A DNA stretch of 8,648 nucleotides from Paracoccaceae bacterium (GCA_030625695.1 DAOUQK010000136.1:1-8648); one strand, 5' to 3'. Positions 1 to 6,974 are shown, counted from the stretch's first letter. Notes: a model not told the origin generated them from the sequence alone. Translations and numbers: made by a program.

Positions 1-491
1 GCGTTCCAGACGTAAACTCCGTTGCCACGGTCGTTCATCCGCTTGTCCACGCGCCCCTCGATCACATTTCTGGCCACCAGAGCGTCGCGGCTCCCGTGCA
101 CATCAATGCCATAAAGGTTTGCAATCAAACGATTATCTGAAACAACCGTAGCGCGCGCCGCCTTGGTCAGCTTAACGCCGGCATCAATCTCTTCGTGAGA
201 CGAGCCCGAGCCGATAATGGTGAGTCCGGTCACCGTTATGCCCGGCCCTTCCACCGTGATAACGCTGCCTTGGCCCATCCCGTCAATGGTCGCGCGCCCA
301 GCACCATCAAGCGTGACAGCAAAGTCCAGCATCACAGATTCCTGGTAAACACCGGGCGACAGGGCGAGAGTATCGCCCGGTGCCGCCCGGCTTAGATAGT
401 CGGCGATGGCCCCCGATCTGTTGGGCACGTCCCAAACCTCCGCCCAAGCGGGCGAAGACAGGAAGACCAACAAGATCAAGAGCATACGCAT
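1..491 (-). CDS. nosD: NosD, periplasmic copper-centre maturation protein (partial, 5' part only)
   Basis: This is the N-terminal 163 residues of NosD; the gene continues past the left edge. NosD is a periplasmic protein that works with the ABC transporter NosFY in building the CuZ centre of nitrous oxide reductase. The frame is open from an ATG at 491 to base 1. It begins with a clear Sec signal peptide (MRMLLILLVFLSSPAWA) followed by mature sequence starting EVWDVPN. The body shows the short repeated beta-strand rungs of a parallel beta-helix (CASH-type) fold, for example 'VTLDGAGRATIDG', 'ITVTGLTIIGSG' and 'NLYGIDVHGS'. The ATG lies 5 bases after the nosZ stop, which suggests translational coupling; no strong Shine-Dalgarno is present. 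A second in-frame ATG lies two codons later (485). Position directly after nosZ matches the conserved nosRZDFYL order. Confidence 0.95.
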   Translation of the reverse strand, partial: MRMLLILLVFLSSPAWAEVWDVPNRSGAIADYLSRAAPGDTLALSPGVYQESVMLDFAVTLDGAGRATIDGMGQGSVITVEGPGITVTGLTIIGSGSSHEEIDAGVKLTKAARATVVSDNRLIANLYGIDVHGSRDALVARNVIEGRVDKRMNDRGNGVYVWN

Positions 492-496
492 CAGTC

Positions 497-2401
497 TTAC
501 GCAGGCTCAACCAGCATCCGGCCGCGCATCTCCATATGCAGCGCGTGGCAGAACCACTGACAATAGAACCAGTGAACACCAGGACGATCCGCAGTAAACG
601 TCACAGACGCCGTCATCTGCGGCCCAACTTCCATGGCGACACCGTGATTGGACATGGTAAACCCATGCGTCACGTCATCAATATCGTCCATGTTGGTCAG
701 ATAGATGGTCACTTCATCGCCTTGCTTGACGGTGAATTTCTCCATCGAGAACACCGGCGCCACCGACGACATATAGACCCGCACCTTATTGCCATCGCGG
801 ATCGGTTCATCTTCGCCCCAATCCAGATCGACACCATCGGCTTCGGCCTGTTTGCGCGCGTCTTCCCACATCGGGTCATTACGATCCCAGACATTGACCG
901 GGTTGACGATGTCGCGACGCACGATGATCACGTCATGCGGCTCGGCAAAGGTTGGCCCGTCATGCACAACCGGCATGTCCGGATCACTGATGTCCAGGAT
1001 CTGCTCGTTCTCGGGCTTCAGCGGGCCGACATTGATAAACCGGTCCTTCGAGAACTTATTAAGCGATACCAGCCACTTACCGTCTGCCTCTTTGGTTTCA
1101 CCCATCGACGAGTGGTTGTGACCCGGCTGATAATGCACATCCGTCTTGGTAACGATCGGATCAACATCTTCGCCGCCATAGGCCGCGATCGCCTTGGCGA
1201 TGTCCCATTTGACCACCTGACTGTCCAGGAACAACGTGGTGTACGCCATGCCCTTGTTGTCAAATGCCGTATGAAGCGGGCCAAGACCCAGCTGCGGCTC
1301 ACCAACGATGCAAGAACGCTCATCCGCATTGTCGCTAAACAACGCATCAACCTTGGTCACGTCAATGATCGACACGGTCGGCGACAGTTTGCCGTTGATC
1401 ATGATATGCTTCTGGTCGGGACAGGTGTTCACCCCATGCGGGCTGTTGGGGATCGGGATGTAACGGGTATAGTTCTTGTTCTGACCCTTACGCCCGTCCA
1501 GAACCTTGACGCCGTTCAGAACCTGGTAATCACCAGCCTCAACGCCCGCCTCGATCTCTTTGAGGTTAAAGCAGACAACATGGTCCATCTCGCCCGCAGT
1601 CATCTCGGCCAGGTTCATGCCCATTTCCGAGTTATAGCTGGTCGAAAACGCGTATTTACCCTGATAATCACAGTCAGTGTTGTCGAGGTTGCCCGAAACA
1701 ATCACCTGCCAGGAAATCTCCATGGTGTCGCCGTCTATCGCAGTAAAGACGTTCACATACTGGCTTGGATCATCCAGAACAGAACCATCATTCACCAGCG
1801 GAATCTCATGTTCGCCATTGGCAAACACGTATCCTGTGCGTGGATATTTCTGTGGGCGCAAGCCGTGGATATCGCCCGCATTGGGGATCTCGATGATCTT
1901 GTCACACTTCATCACATCGCAACGCACCCGCGCGACGCGCGTGTTGGCCTTGTCGTTCATGAACAGGTAACGGCCATCATAGGTGCCATCGGTGAACGAC
2001 ATATGCGGGTGGTGCAAATCGCCGTTCATATAGGTTTTCTGACCGCTCTTTTCCAGAAACTCCAGCGTTTCGGGCAGCATGCCTTCACGCAGAACCTTGA
2101 GCGATTCATTGGTCTGACCCCAGCCAGTGGCCGAGCAGCGGTTGAACACCGGCACCCGCATCAATTCGCGCATCGACGGGAAACCAAGAATGCGCAGTTC
2201 ACCCGTCTGGCCCGACGACCAGAAGCCGTAATAATCGTCCAGCTCTCCTGGGGCGAGATTGACGCCGCTGCCAGCTGCTTCAGCCGGTTTTGCACTCATC
2301 AAGGTGCTGCCGACGCCGGTGCCCGCAAGCACCGCGCCGCTGGCTGTTGCACCCAGCATACCACGCCGGGTCATGACCAGTTCTTTGAATCTGTTAGACA
2401 T
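497..2401 (-). CDS. nosZ: Nitrous oxide reductase NosZ, clade I (Tat-exported)
   Basis: NosZ reduces N2O to N2 in the periplasm, the last step of denitrification. The 634-residue length is normal for the family. Residues 11-30 carry a twin-arginine signal (TRRGMLGA), the mark of clade I NosZ. The CuZ histidines are all visible: H130/H131 (DLHHPHMS), H179 (DIHG), H322 (SPHG), H377 (LHTAF), H428 or H430 (GHNH) and H489 (EPHD). The C-terminal cupredoxin domain keeps the complete CuA set: H579 (VTHG), then C614, W616, C618, H622 and M625 in 'WFYCQWFCHALHMEM'. Nothing suggests inactivation. The start at 2401 is preceded by GGAGG about 6 bases upstream. The gene lies 31 bp after nosR and 5 bp before nosD, so it is probably mainly co-transcribed with nosR; no separate promoter fits in the gap. 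Family assignment is secure; ligand roles are taken from known NosZ structures. Confidence 0.98.
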   Translation of the reverse strand: MSNRFKELVMTRRGMLGATASGAVLAGTGVGSTLMSAKPAEAAGSGVNLAPGELDDYYGFWSSGQTGELRILGFPSMRELMRVPVFNRCSATGWGQTNESLKVLREGMLPETLEFLEKSGQKTYMNGDLHHPHMSFTDGTYDGRYLFMNDKANTRVARVRCDVMKCDKIIEIPNAGDIHGLRPQKYPRTGYVFANGEHEIPLVNDGSVLDDPSQYVNVFTAIDGDTMEISWQVIVSGNLDNTDCDYQGKYAFSTSYNSEMGMNLAEMTAGEMDHVVCFNLKEIEAGVEAGDYQVLNGVKVLDGRKGQNKNYTRYIPIPNSPHGVNTCPDQKHIMINGKLSPTVSIIDVTKVDALFSDNADERSCIVGEPQLGLGPLHTAFDNKGMAYTTLFLDSQVVKWDIAKAIAAYGGEDVDPIVTKTDVHYQPGHNHSSMGETKEADGKWLVSLNKFSKDRFINVGPLKPENEQILDISDPDMPVVHDGPTFAEPHDVIIVRRDIVNPVNVWDRNDPMWEDARKQAEADGVDLDWGEDEPIRDGNKVRVYMSSVAPVFSMEKFTVKQGDEVTIYLTNMDDIDDVTHGFTMSNHGVAMEVGPQMTASVTFTADRPGVHWFYCQWFCHALHMEMRGRMLVEPA

Positions 2402-2432
2402 TTTAATCCTCCAATTTGGATTGTTGCAGTTG

Positions 2433-4586
2433 TTATTTCGCAGTCATCGCTGTTTCCAGCGATTGCGCCGAGGCCTTGGCTTTGGCGCGTCGTTTCACTT
2501 GCCGGATGATCACCGGACATTTGGCGTCGGACTGATACAGCACCTGACAATGCAGACAGTTGACGCATTCATTCGGGTTGATTTCGCCGGTCGGATGGAT
2601 CGCCTGTACCGGGCATTCATTGGCACAGGACTGACAGGGCGACCCGCATTCCTTGTAACGCTTGAGCCAGTCAAACATCCGTATCCGTGCCGGTATCGCC
2701 AGTGCCGCACCCAGCGGGCAAAGATAGCGGCAATAGAACCGCTCAACGAACAGTCCGGCGCCCAGCAGGACCAGCGCAAACACCACAAACGGCCAGTCGC
2801 GAATGAATTTCAGGATGATCGCGGTCTTGAACGGCTCTACCTCGGCATAGGTTTCGGCCATGTTCATCGACACCATCGACAGCCCGAACAGCCCGAGGAA
2901 GATCATGTATTTCAACGGCCACAGCCGCTCGTGCAGGCCCCAAGGCAGGGTCCATTGCGGAATTTTCAACGCCCGTGCGATCTGATTTGTCAGCTCCTGC
3001 AAGGCACCAAACGGGCACAGCCAGCCGCAATAGGCCCCGCGCCCCCAGAACAGCAACGCCGCTGCGATTGAGAACCATTGGATAAACACCAGCGGATCCA
3101 TCAGGAAAGCGTCCCATGAGAACGACCCCGAGCGCATGGAAGTGGCCAGCGCCATCAGGTTGACCACCGACAATTGCGCATTCGCATACCAGCCGATGAA
3201 AAACAGCGTGAAGGTCAGGAAACCGATACGAAACCAGTAAAATGCGCGGGCATGTTTGGTGGCCTGCATCTGAAAGAAAAACACGCCGGTCAGCACCAGA
3301 AGCATTGCGCCCAGCACGCCGATTTCCACGGTACGATCGCGCCAGATGCGCTGCCACAGGGCGGCTTTGGCGGCGGCCTCTTCGGCGCTATCATCGACAA
3401 CCACCGCAACTTTCAGCGGTACAAGGTATTGATTGGGAAGGATATAACCCAGATCGAAGGTGATGAATGTTCTTTCCAACGCCCCGACAGCGCGCTGCAC
3501 CAGCAATTGCAGACGGAACGGCTCTGCCGGATCAAATTCCATGTCAGCGGGTATTTTGAAGATGTCCAATTCGGTGAAACTCGGCGCGTCACCAGTGGCC
3601 AGATCGCCCAACCGTTTATGCTGCTTGTCAAAAAACCGCACCGAATTATCGCCTTGAATCAGCTGGATACGGTCAAATATCCCACCCCGCACGTATCCCG
3701 AACCCTTGAACGAATACCGCCCGCGCCCCAGCACCAAAATCGCCTGTTCGCCCTCTTCCAGCCATTCGGTCAGGTTGGCGTATTCCGCATCCCCCAGCAA
3801 CGACCGCCCAATCGACGGCACCGAAACCAACGCCAGATGCATGTCGATAAATGTCTCTTCCGGCGCGCCCTTTTCCGGGCGTTTGATCGCTCGTGCATCG
3901 CCGGTTTCCACAAACGCCGCGTTGACTTGTCCCACATCCAGCGTCAGCCGCCGCACTGATCCATCACCCGCCAGCGTGGTCCAGTCCCGCACCTCATCAT
4001 GCGCCAAATCCACCTCGCGCCCCGGCCCGGTGGCCACCTTGGGTGCCAGCCCGCCAAGCGACAGCGCGCGGGCCACCTTGATCCCGGCGCGCACAAGGCT
4101 GTCGTCGATAATCATGATCGTCACGGTCGCGCCCGAGATGATATCAAGGTCATGCGCATCCCCGCCCGCCGCCGCCTCAGCCTTGAGATCAAGGCCTTTG
4201 TAGCCTTCGGTCAGCGCTGTGATCTTTGAGTTGGGAATGCCGATCAGGACAATCGGCTCGGAATGTTTGACCAGCTCCACGCCAGTCAGAACCGCGTCCA
4301 GGTCAATTGCCGCAACCACATGGATCGGCTTGCCGGAATATCCCGTGGTGCTGACGAAATCCGAAGTCAGAAAGGCCCATGCAACCGTCTCGCGACCCTT
4401 TAGAACCGGGGCGACGGCAATATCTTCGCGTACCGGGCCAAATGCATCACCTTCAGGGTGAAACGCGGACGGGTCAAGCTTGGGCAGAAAATTGGCCAGT
4501 GTTTCGGCATTGGCCGTGGATGCGACAGCGAAAACCGCTGTGATCAGAATTGTCAGGGCCGTAAACCAGCCTCTTATGGCACACAT
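2433..4586 (-). CDS. nosR: NosR, FMN- and iron-sulfur membrane protein feeding electrons to NosZ
   Basis: NosR is a polytopic inner-membrane flavoprotein needed for nosZ expression and for electron supply to NosZ. Numbering from ATG 4586 (717 residues): a signal peptide at about 1-27 (cut near ASTANA/ETL); a periplasmic FMN-binding domain with the flavinylation motif DIISGAT near 148-154 (covalent FMN expected on T154); a transmembrane region from about 420 to 615 with five evident helices; two CxxxCP motifs, C520/C524 (YCGWLCP) and C619/C623 (YCRYLCP); and a cytoplasmic C-terminus with two 4Fe-4S sites, C647/C651/C654/C658 and C674/C677/C680/C690. Three in-frame starts exist: ATG 4613, TTG 4595 and ATG 4586. 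I chose 4586 because a well-formed signal peptide begins there. TTG 4595 has the best Shine-Dalgarno spacing (AGGAG, 7 nt) and overlaps the upstream stop; ATG 4613 has no Shine-Dalgarno. All motifs are intact. The transcription-activator role reported for some NosR homologues is not visible from sequence. Confidence 0.96.
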   Translation of the reverse strand: MCAIRGWFTALTILITAVFAVASTANAETLANFLPKLDPSAFHPEGDAFGPVREDIAVAPVLKGRETVAWAFLTSDFVSTTGYSGKPIHVVAAIDLDAVLTGVELVKHSEPIVLIGIPNSKITALTEGYKGLDLKAEAAAGGDAHDLDIISGATVTIMIIDDSLVRAGIKVARALSLGGLAPKVATGPGREVDLAHDEVRDWTTLAGDGSVRRLTLDVGQVNAAFVETGDARAIKRPEKGAPEETFIDMHLALVSVPSIGRSLLGDAEYANLTEWLEEGEQAILVLGRGRYSFKGSGYVRGGIFDRIQLIQGDNSVRFFDKQHKRLGDLATGDAPSFTELDIFKIPADMEFDPAEPFRLQLLVQRAVGALERTFITFDLGYILPNQYLVPLKVAVVVDDSAEEAAAKAALWQRIWRDRTVEIGVLGAMLLVLTGVFFFQMQATKHARAFYWFRIGFLTFTLFFIGWYANAQLSVVNLMALATSMRSGSFSWDAFLMDPLVFIQWFSIAAALLFWGRGAYCGWLCPFGALQELTNQIARALKIPQWTLPWGLHERLWPLKYMIFLGLFGLSMVSMNMAETYAEVEPFKTAIILKFIRDWPFVVFALVLLGAGLFVERFYCRYLCPLGAALAIPARIRMFDWLKRYKECGSPCQSCANECPVQAIHPTGEINPNECVNCLHCQVLYQSDAKCPVIIRQVKRRAKAKASAQSLETAMTAK

Positions 4587-4591
4587 TGGTA

Positions 4592-5074
4592 TCAAGATGC
4601 CTCTCCTTTCCATTGGATCGACATCAGAGCCCTGCGGCCTGTGTGATGTATTTCAGTTGTTTTTTCGCGCGGCGGTCCGCGATTGTCATGCCAGAATTGG
4701 GCCGGGTTAGGTGTTACAGTTCCACCCTTTCCCGGCGTCCAGCGCAGGGTAAAAGCCTTGAAACAGATCGCTTGACTTACCTGAGATGTCGCAAGTGCCG
4801 TTGTACAGCTTGCACACAAGGTACATTCCGGACAGCCCGGCTGTGTTGCATTATCCGGAGAGCCACCGGTATCAACCTGAATTTCAACAACGCCGAACTC
4901 GCTACATATTTCAATCCAGTCGCCACCTGCGGCCTGGCCTGCAATTGGGGCCGCAAATTGCAGCATCAGCAGAAAAATCCCAACAGCCGACCCAAACACT
5001 GGCCGTGCCGACCAGCCCCTTAAGAGGCGCCGGGCAATGCCCTTGCTGAAAAGGATACGCAGATGGTGAAGCAC
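4592..5074 (-). CDS. nosC: NosC-like small membrane-anchored Cys-rich protein
   Basis: A 160-residue protein encoded first in the nos operon, ending within the ribosome-binding region of nosR. It starts at GTG 5074 with an AAGG about 7 bases upstream. Residues about 26-49 form one hydrophobic segment (signal anchor or signal peptide). After it come 'DWIEICSEFG' (C57) and a cysteine cluster 'CPECTLCASC' (C81, C84, C87, C90: CxxC repeated three times), then C104. The C-terminal third is polar. The nosC gene of Paracoccus denitrificans lies at the same position in nosCRZDFYLX and is described as a protein of unknown function with a CxxCxxC motif, so I assign NosC by position, size and motif. The 'W.EICS..G' plus CxxC layout also recalls DUF2946-type proteins. 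Export and metal (copper) or thiol chemistry are inferences. It is likely co-transcribed with nosR from the FNR-type promoter just upstream. Confidence 0.7.
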   Translation of the reverse strand: MLHHLRILFSKGIARRLLRGWSARPVFGSAVGIFLLMLQFAAPIAGQAAGGDWIEICSEFGVVEIQVDTGGSPDNATQPGCPECTLCASCTTALATSQVSQAICFKAFTLRWTPGKGGTVTPNPAQFWHDNRGPPREKTTEIHHTGRRALMSIQWKGEAS

Positions 5075-5108
5075 TTCTTTGCCTTATCCAAGTCGATTTC
5101 AGATGTGG

Positions 5109-5114
5109 TTTAGA
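5109..5114 (-). promoter_or_regulatory. Putative -10 element of the nosC-nosRZD promoter
   Basis: Read on the minus strand this is TCTAAA, matching TATAAT at 4 of 6 positions. It sits about 30 bp (centre to centre) downstream of the FNR-type box, as expected where the activator replaces the -35 element. The predicted transcript start is near 5100-5103, giving a leader of roughly 25-28 nt before the nosC GTG. This is inferred from spacing only. Confidence 0.4.
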
Positions 5115-5134
5115 CAAGCGGAATGAGTCGTGCT

Positions 5135-5148
5135 TTGACATATGTCAT
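5135..5148 (-). promoter_or_regulatory. FNR/NnrR-type activator box upstream of nosC
   Basis: The plus-strand sequence TTGAC-ATAT-GTCAT matches the Crp/FNR-family site used by FNR, DNR and NnrR regulators (consensus TTGAC/T-N4-A/GTCAA) at 9 of 10 half-site bases. It contains the perfect 12-bp palindrome TGACATATGTCA. Its centre lies 67 bp upstream of the nosC GTG and about 30 bp upstream of a -10-like hexamer (TCTAAA on the minus strand, 5114-5109). That spacing places the box near -41.5, the class II activation position. Control by low oxygen and/or nitric oxide is the expected output; which regulator binds cannot be read from the sequence. Confidence 0.7.
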
Positions 5149-5174
5149 GCCCCAGAACCCCTGTCGCCCCTCAT

Positions 5175-5190
5175 TTCAGTCTATTCAGTC
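5175..5190. repeat. Tandem TTCAGTC direct repeat
   Basis: TTCAGTC occurs at 5175-5181 and again at 5184-5190, a 9-bp period, just beside the 36-nt inverted repeat, whose right arm also contains ATTCAG. It may be a minor regulator site or chance in an AT-richer stretch. No known binding motif is recognised. Confidence 0.3.
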
Positions 5191-5192
5191 CA

Positions 5193-5228
5193 CCCTGAAC
5201 AACTTTATCTTACTAAAGTCATTCAGGG
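5193..5228. repeat. 36-nt near-perfect inverted repeat in the nos control region
   Basis: The outer arms CCCTGAA (5193-5199) and TTCAGGG (5222-5228) and the inner arms ACTTTA (5202-5207) and TAAAGT (5214-5219) pair exactly. They are separated by a symmetric 2x2 CA/CA mismatch and close on a 6-nt loop. Neither strand has a T-run after it, so it does not look like a standard intrinsic terminator. It lies about 45 bp upstream of the FNR-type box, between that promoter and the broken dehydrogenase gene. It could be an operator, a non-canonical terminator for the former upstream gene, or a remnant of an element. Confidence 0.6.
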
Positions 5229-5333
5229 GGCCTAATTATGCCAATCCAACCAACCATTGGCCTGTTGCCCAGTCAATCTTTGATCATCTGGCTGGCTATG
5301 AAAATGTGAATGACACGGATCGTCATGAGTTTG

Positions 5334-5543
5334 TTAACTCAAAGCCCCTTGTGGTGTGAGCAGAATTTTCCCCGAACGGCCTTCGCGGCCAGCATGGGGC
5401 AGCGCTTCGGCAATCTGATCAAGGGTATATTCAGCTTCAATCGGTACATCCAGCACGCCATCCATGAAATAATTGGCCATTTTTGTATACATGGCTTCAA
5501 TTTCAGAACGGGGTGATGATTGCATGAACCCAACCAGCCAAAA
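5334..5543 (-). pseudogene. C-terminal remnant of a zinc-type alcohol dehydrogenase / quinone oxidoreductase (MDR family)
   Basis: About 69 codons remain, from 5543 to a TAA at 5334-5336. The reading 'FWLVGFMQSSPRSEIEAMY' followed by 'DVPIEAEYTLDQIAEALPHA' and ending 'EGRSGKILLTP' is the typical tail of medium-chain dehydrogenases: the last helix, then the 'GK(I/V)LL.P' strand. Roughly 250 residues are missing upstream, including the catalytic and nucleotide-binding regions. The frame is broken by a stop at 5546-5544, exactly where the IS5-family end begins, so the gene was evidently cut by that insertion. An internal ATG at 5525 could only give a 63-residue piece with no expected activity. 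The subfamily and substrate cannot be assigned from the tail. Confidence 0.75.
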
Positions 5544-5546
5544 TCA

Positions 5547-5922
5547 GGGGATTCCCATTTGCACCAGGAAGTGATTCATCCTTTGGATGGCCCAAAAAAT
5601 CCGAACCCGCCCGCAATCCGCCACCCCGAAGCTGCGTGACCACTGGCCCGAGTCCAACCGGGATCTGGTTGCGCGGGGGTTGGTGATGCTGTGGCTCTCT
5701 GATGAGGTGATCCGGGGTTGGCGGGCGCGGGGCGGTAAGGGGTGTGTTTACAGCGATGTGGCGATCCTTTGCGGCCTCAGCCTCAGGGCGGTGTTCGACC
5801 TGACCCTTCGCCAGACACAGGGGTTCCTGATAAGTCTGGCCCAGAGGCTGTTGCCAGGCCCGCCGGTGCCGCATTATTCCACGCTGTGCCGTCGGGCGGC
5901 CGGGTTAGAGGTGCCACAACCA
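5547..5922 (+). mobile_element. Left end of a truncated IS5-family insertion sequence
   Basis: The element starts near GGGGATTCCCATTTG at 5547, where the dehydrogenase frame ends. The leader to the transposase ATG is only about 40 bp, as usual for IS5-family elements. Homology to the transposase stops near 5922 and no matching right inverted repeat (reverse complement of the left end) is found in the window, so at least the right half is lost. Exact terminal bases and target duplication cannot be fixed. Confidence 0.65.
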
Positions 5923-5925
5923 AGC
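5587..5925 (+). pseudogene. IS5-family transposase, N-terminal fragment
   Basis: From ATG 5587 about 112 residues match the N-terminal region of IS5-family DDE transposases: 'LRDHWPESNRDLVARG', 'VYSDVAILCGLSLRAVFDL', 'LRQTQGFLISLAQR' and 'PVPHYSTLCRRAAGLEVPQP'. In an intact enzyme the next segment is the 'VDSTG' catalytic strand carrying the first Asp. Here the frame instead runs on for about 46 unrelated residues to a stop at 6061-6063. All catalytic Asp/Glu residues are therefore missing and the protein cannot transpose DNA. The abrupt loss of similarity points to a deletion or recombination joint near 5922 rather than a point mutation. Confidence 0.8.
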
Positions 5926-6302
5926 TATGCGCGAATCTGGGTGATGGCTGGATCTCAATCGCGCAAGCAGATCCCAAGGCTTAGTCCTAATTCTTCCTCA
6001 AACAAGGGGGCTCTGGATCGCTGGCGGTGCGGGGCTGAATGCCGCGGGCAAAACCAATGGTGAGTACGTTGTGAAAAACAGGCGTGCCGAGCCGCGCTAT
6101 CTCGGCACGCCTGAGAACTATCACGACCAAAAACGGTGATCGTGCGGCCGGCAATATGTTGGCCGACCTGGCGGGCTTCATCCGGGACTCAAAAGCATTC
6201 CCGCTACCGCCCTTGATCCGACCCTCATGACGGCGTCTCTGACGGTCCCGACGCTTGTCGGGTCCCGGTCCCCATCAACTCCAGATGCCCTGCGGCGCTG
6301 GC
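5923..6302. other. 380-bp unassigned segment between the IS5 joint and the partition-gene remnant
   Basis: No gene is recognised here. Open frames exist on both strands, including about 64 residues on the minus strand (6181 to 5987) and a plus-strand stretch ending near 6139, but none resembles a family I know. The minus-strand frame runs through the terminator hairpin, so it is unlikely to be real. The only clear element is the terminator at 6079-6113. The 190 bp between that terminator and the end of the partition gene may hold debris of a second gene in the same minus-strand unit. Confidence 0.5.
6079..6113 (-). terminator. Strong rho-independent terminator (minus strand)
   Basis: A perfect 13-bp G+C-rich stem, CAGGCGTGCCGAG (6079-6091) with CTCGGCACGCCTG (6101-6113), encloses a 9-nt loop. 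On the minus strand it is followed directly by TTTTT (6078-6074), the classic intrinsic terminator layout. It would end transcripts coming leftward from the partition-gene remnant, whose stop is 190 bp upstream. Confidence 0.85.
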
Positions 6303-6974
6303 CTATGCGTGTTTCGTGCCCGGCAAGCCCGCTTTATCTGGGTCTTCCGCCGCATCGCTCGCGACTTCTGTGATCCTTCGAAACTCATTCAGGATTTCGG
6401 CGTGGTGCAAATCCAGATGTTTCACGACCTGCTCGTTGCGCAGCAGCGAGGAAACGTAGGCTCCGGCGATCACCAGGTTCAGCTGGTCACCACCGTAAGA
6501 GGCCTCGACCAGCTTCATTTCGCGCTGAAGACGGTCCATTTCGGCCTCCATCCGGGCCATTTGTTCGGGGGAGACACCCTTGGCAATCTTGGGTTTCTTT
6601 GTATCCACGAGCTGATCAAGCGGTGTGGCAGCCAGCAATGCCTTGGAATAGGGCGCTGAATAATTATTCATGGTGACCATCAGCTGCGCTACTTCCATCT
6701 GGCGGATGGGTTTTAACTGTTTCAGGGACCGGAAGGTGTCTATTGGGCAATGACGATCCTTCAGCAGATCGGCGACCTCGGGGCAAATGCCGTCGAGCAG
6801 GCGGCGCTTGCGCCTGATCAAAGCGACATTGATATCAAGCGCCTTGGCGATCCGCTCTTCGGGCACACCGGATTTGATCGCTTTCAGGATCATCTTGTGC
6901 TCCTGAATGGTGGCAAGGCGGCTGATGCGCTTGTTGTAGGTGAAGGCCTCGTCATCGGTTGCGATCAGACACAT
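6303..6974 (-). pseudogene. Plasmid partitioning ParB/RepB-type protein, N-terminally truncated
   Basis: The frame from about 6974 to a TAG at 6303-6305 encodes roughly 222 residues of the 'RepB C-terminal domain' class of ParB-like proteins found on alphaproteobacterial plasmids and integrated elements. It opens with 'CLIATDDEAFTYNKR', normally about 80 residues into the protein. A helix-turn-helix region follows ('IQEHKMILKAIKSGVPEERI', 'AKALDINVALIRRKRRLLDG'), then the RepB C-terminal domain with 'LLKDRHCP', 'RQMEVAQLMV', 'NNYSAPYSKALLAATP' and 'GVSPEQMARMEAEMDRL'. The N-terminal ParB nuclease-like domain is missing because IS30 DNA replaces it at about 6974. ATGs at 6974 and, inside IS30 DNA, at 6986 could start a shortened product, but neither has a convincing ribosome-binding site. 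Without the N-terminal domain, partition function is unlikely. Confidence 0.8.

Noticed and set aside
380..2509. Long plus-strand open frame of 709 codons
   Set aside because: It lies antisense to nosZ, whose motifs, signal peptide and ribosome-binding site are unmistakable. The antisense translation is His/Arg-rich without recognisable domains, a typical shadow of a high-G+C gene.
2259..4203. Several plus-strand open frames opposite nosR
   Set aside because: All are antisense to the complete NosR frame, with low-complexity Pro/Ser/Arg/Gln-rich translations and no plausible ribosome-binding context.
5503..5874. Minus-strand open frame of 123 codons across the IS5 region
   Set aside because: It is antisense to the clearly recognisable IS5 transposase N-terminus and crosses the dehydrogenase/IS junction.
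5987..6181. Minus-strand open frame of 64 codons
   Set aside because: It reads straight through the strong terminator hairpin at 6079-6113 and resembles no known family, so it is probably non-coding.
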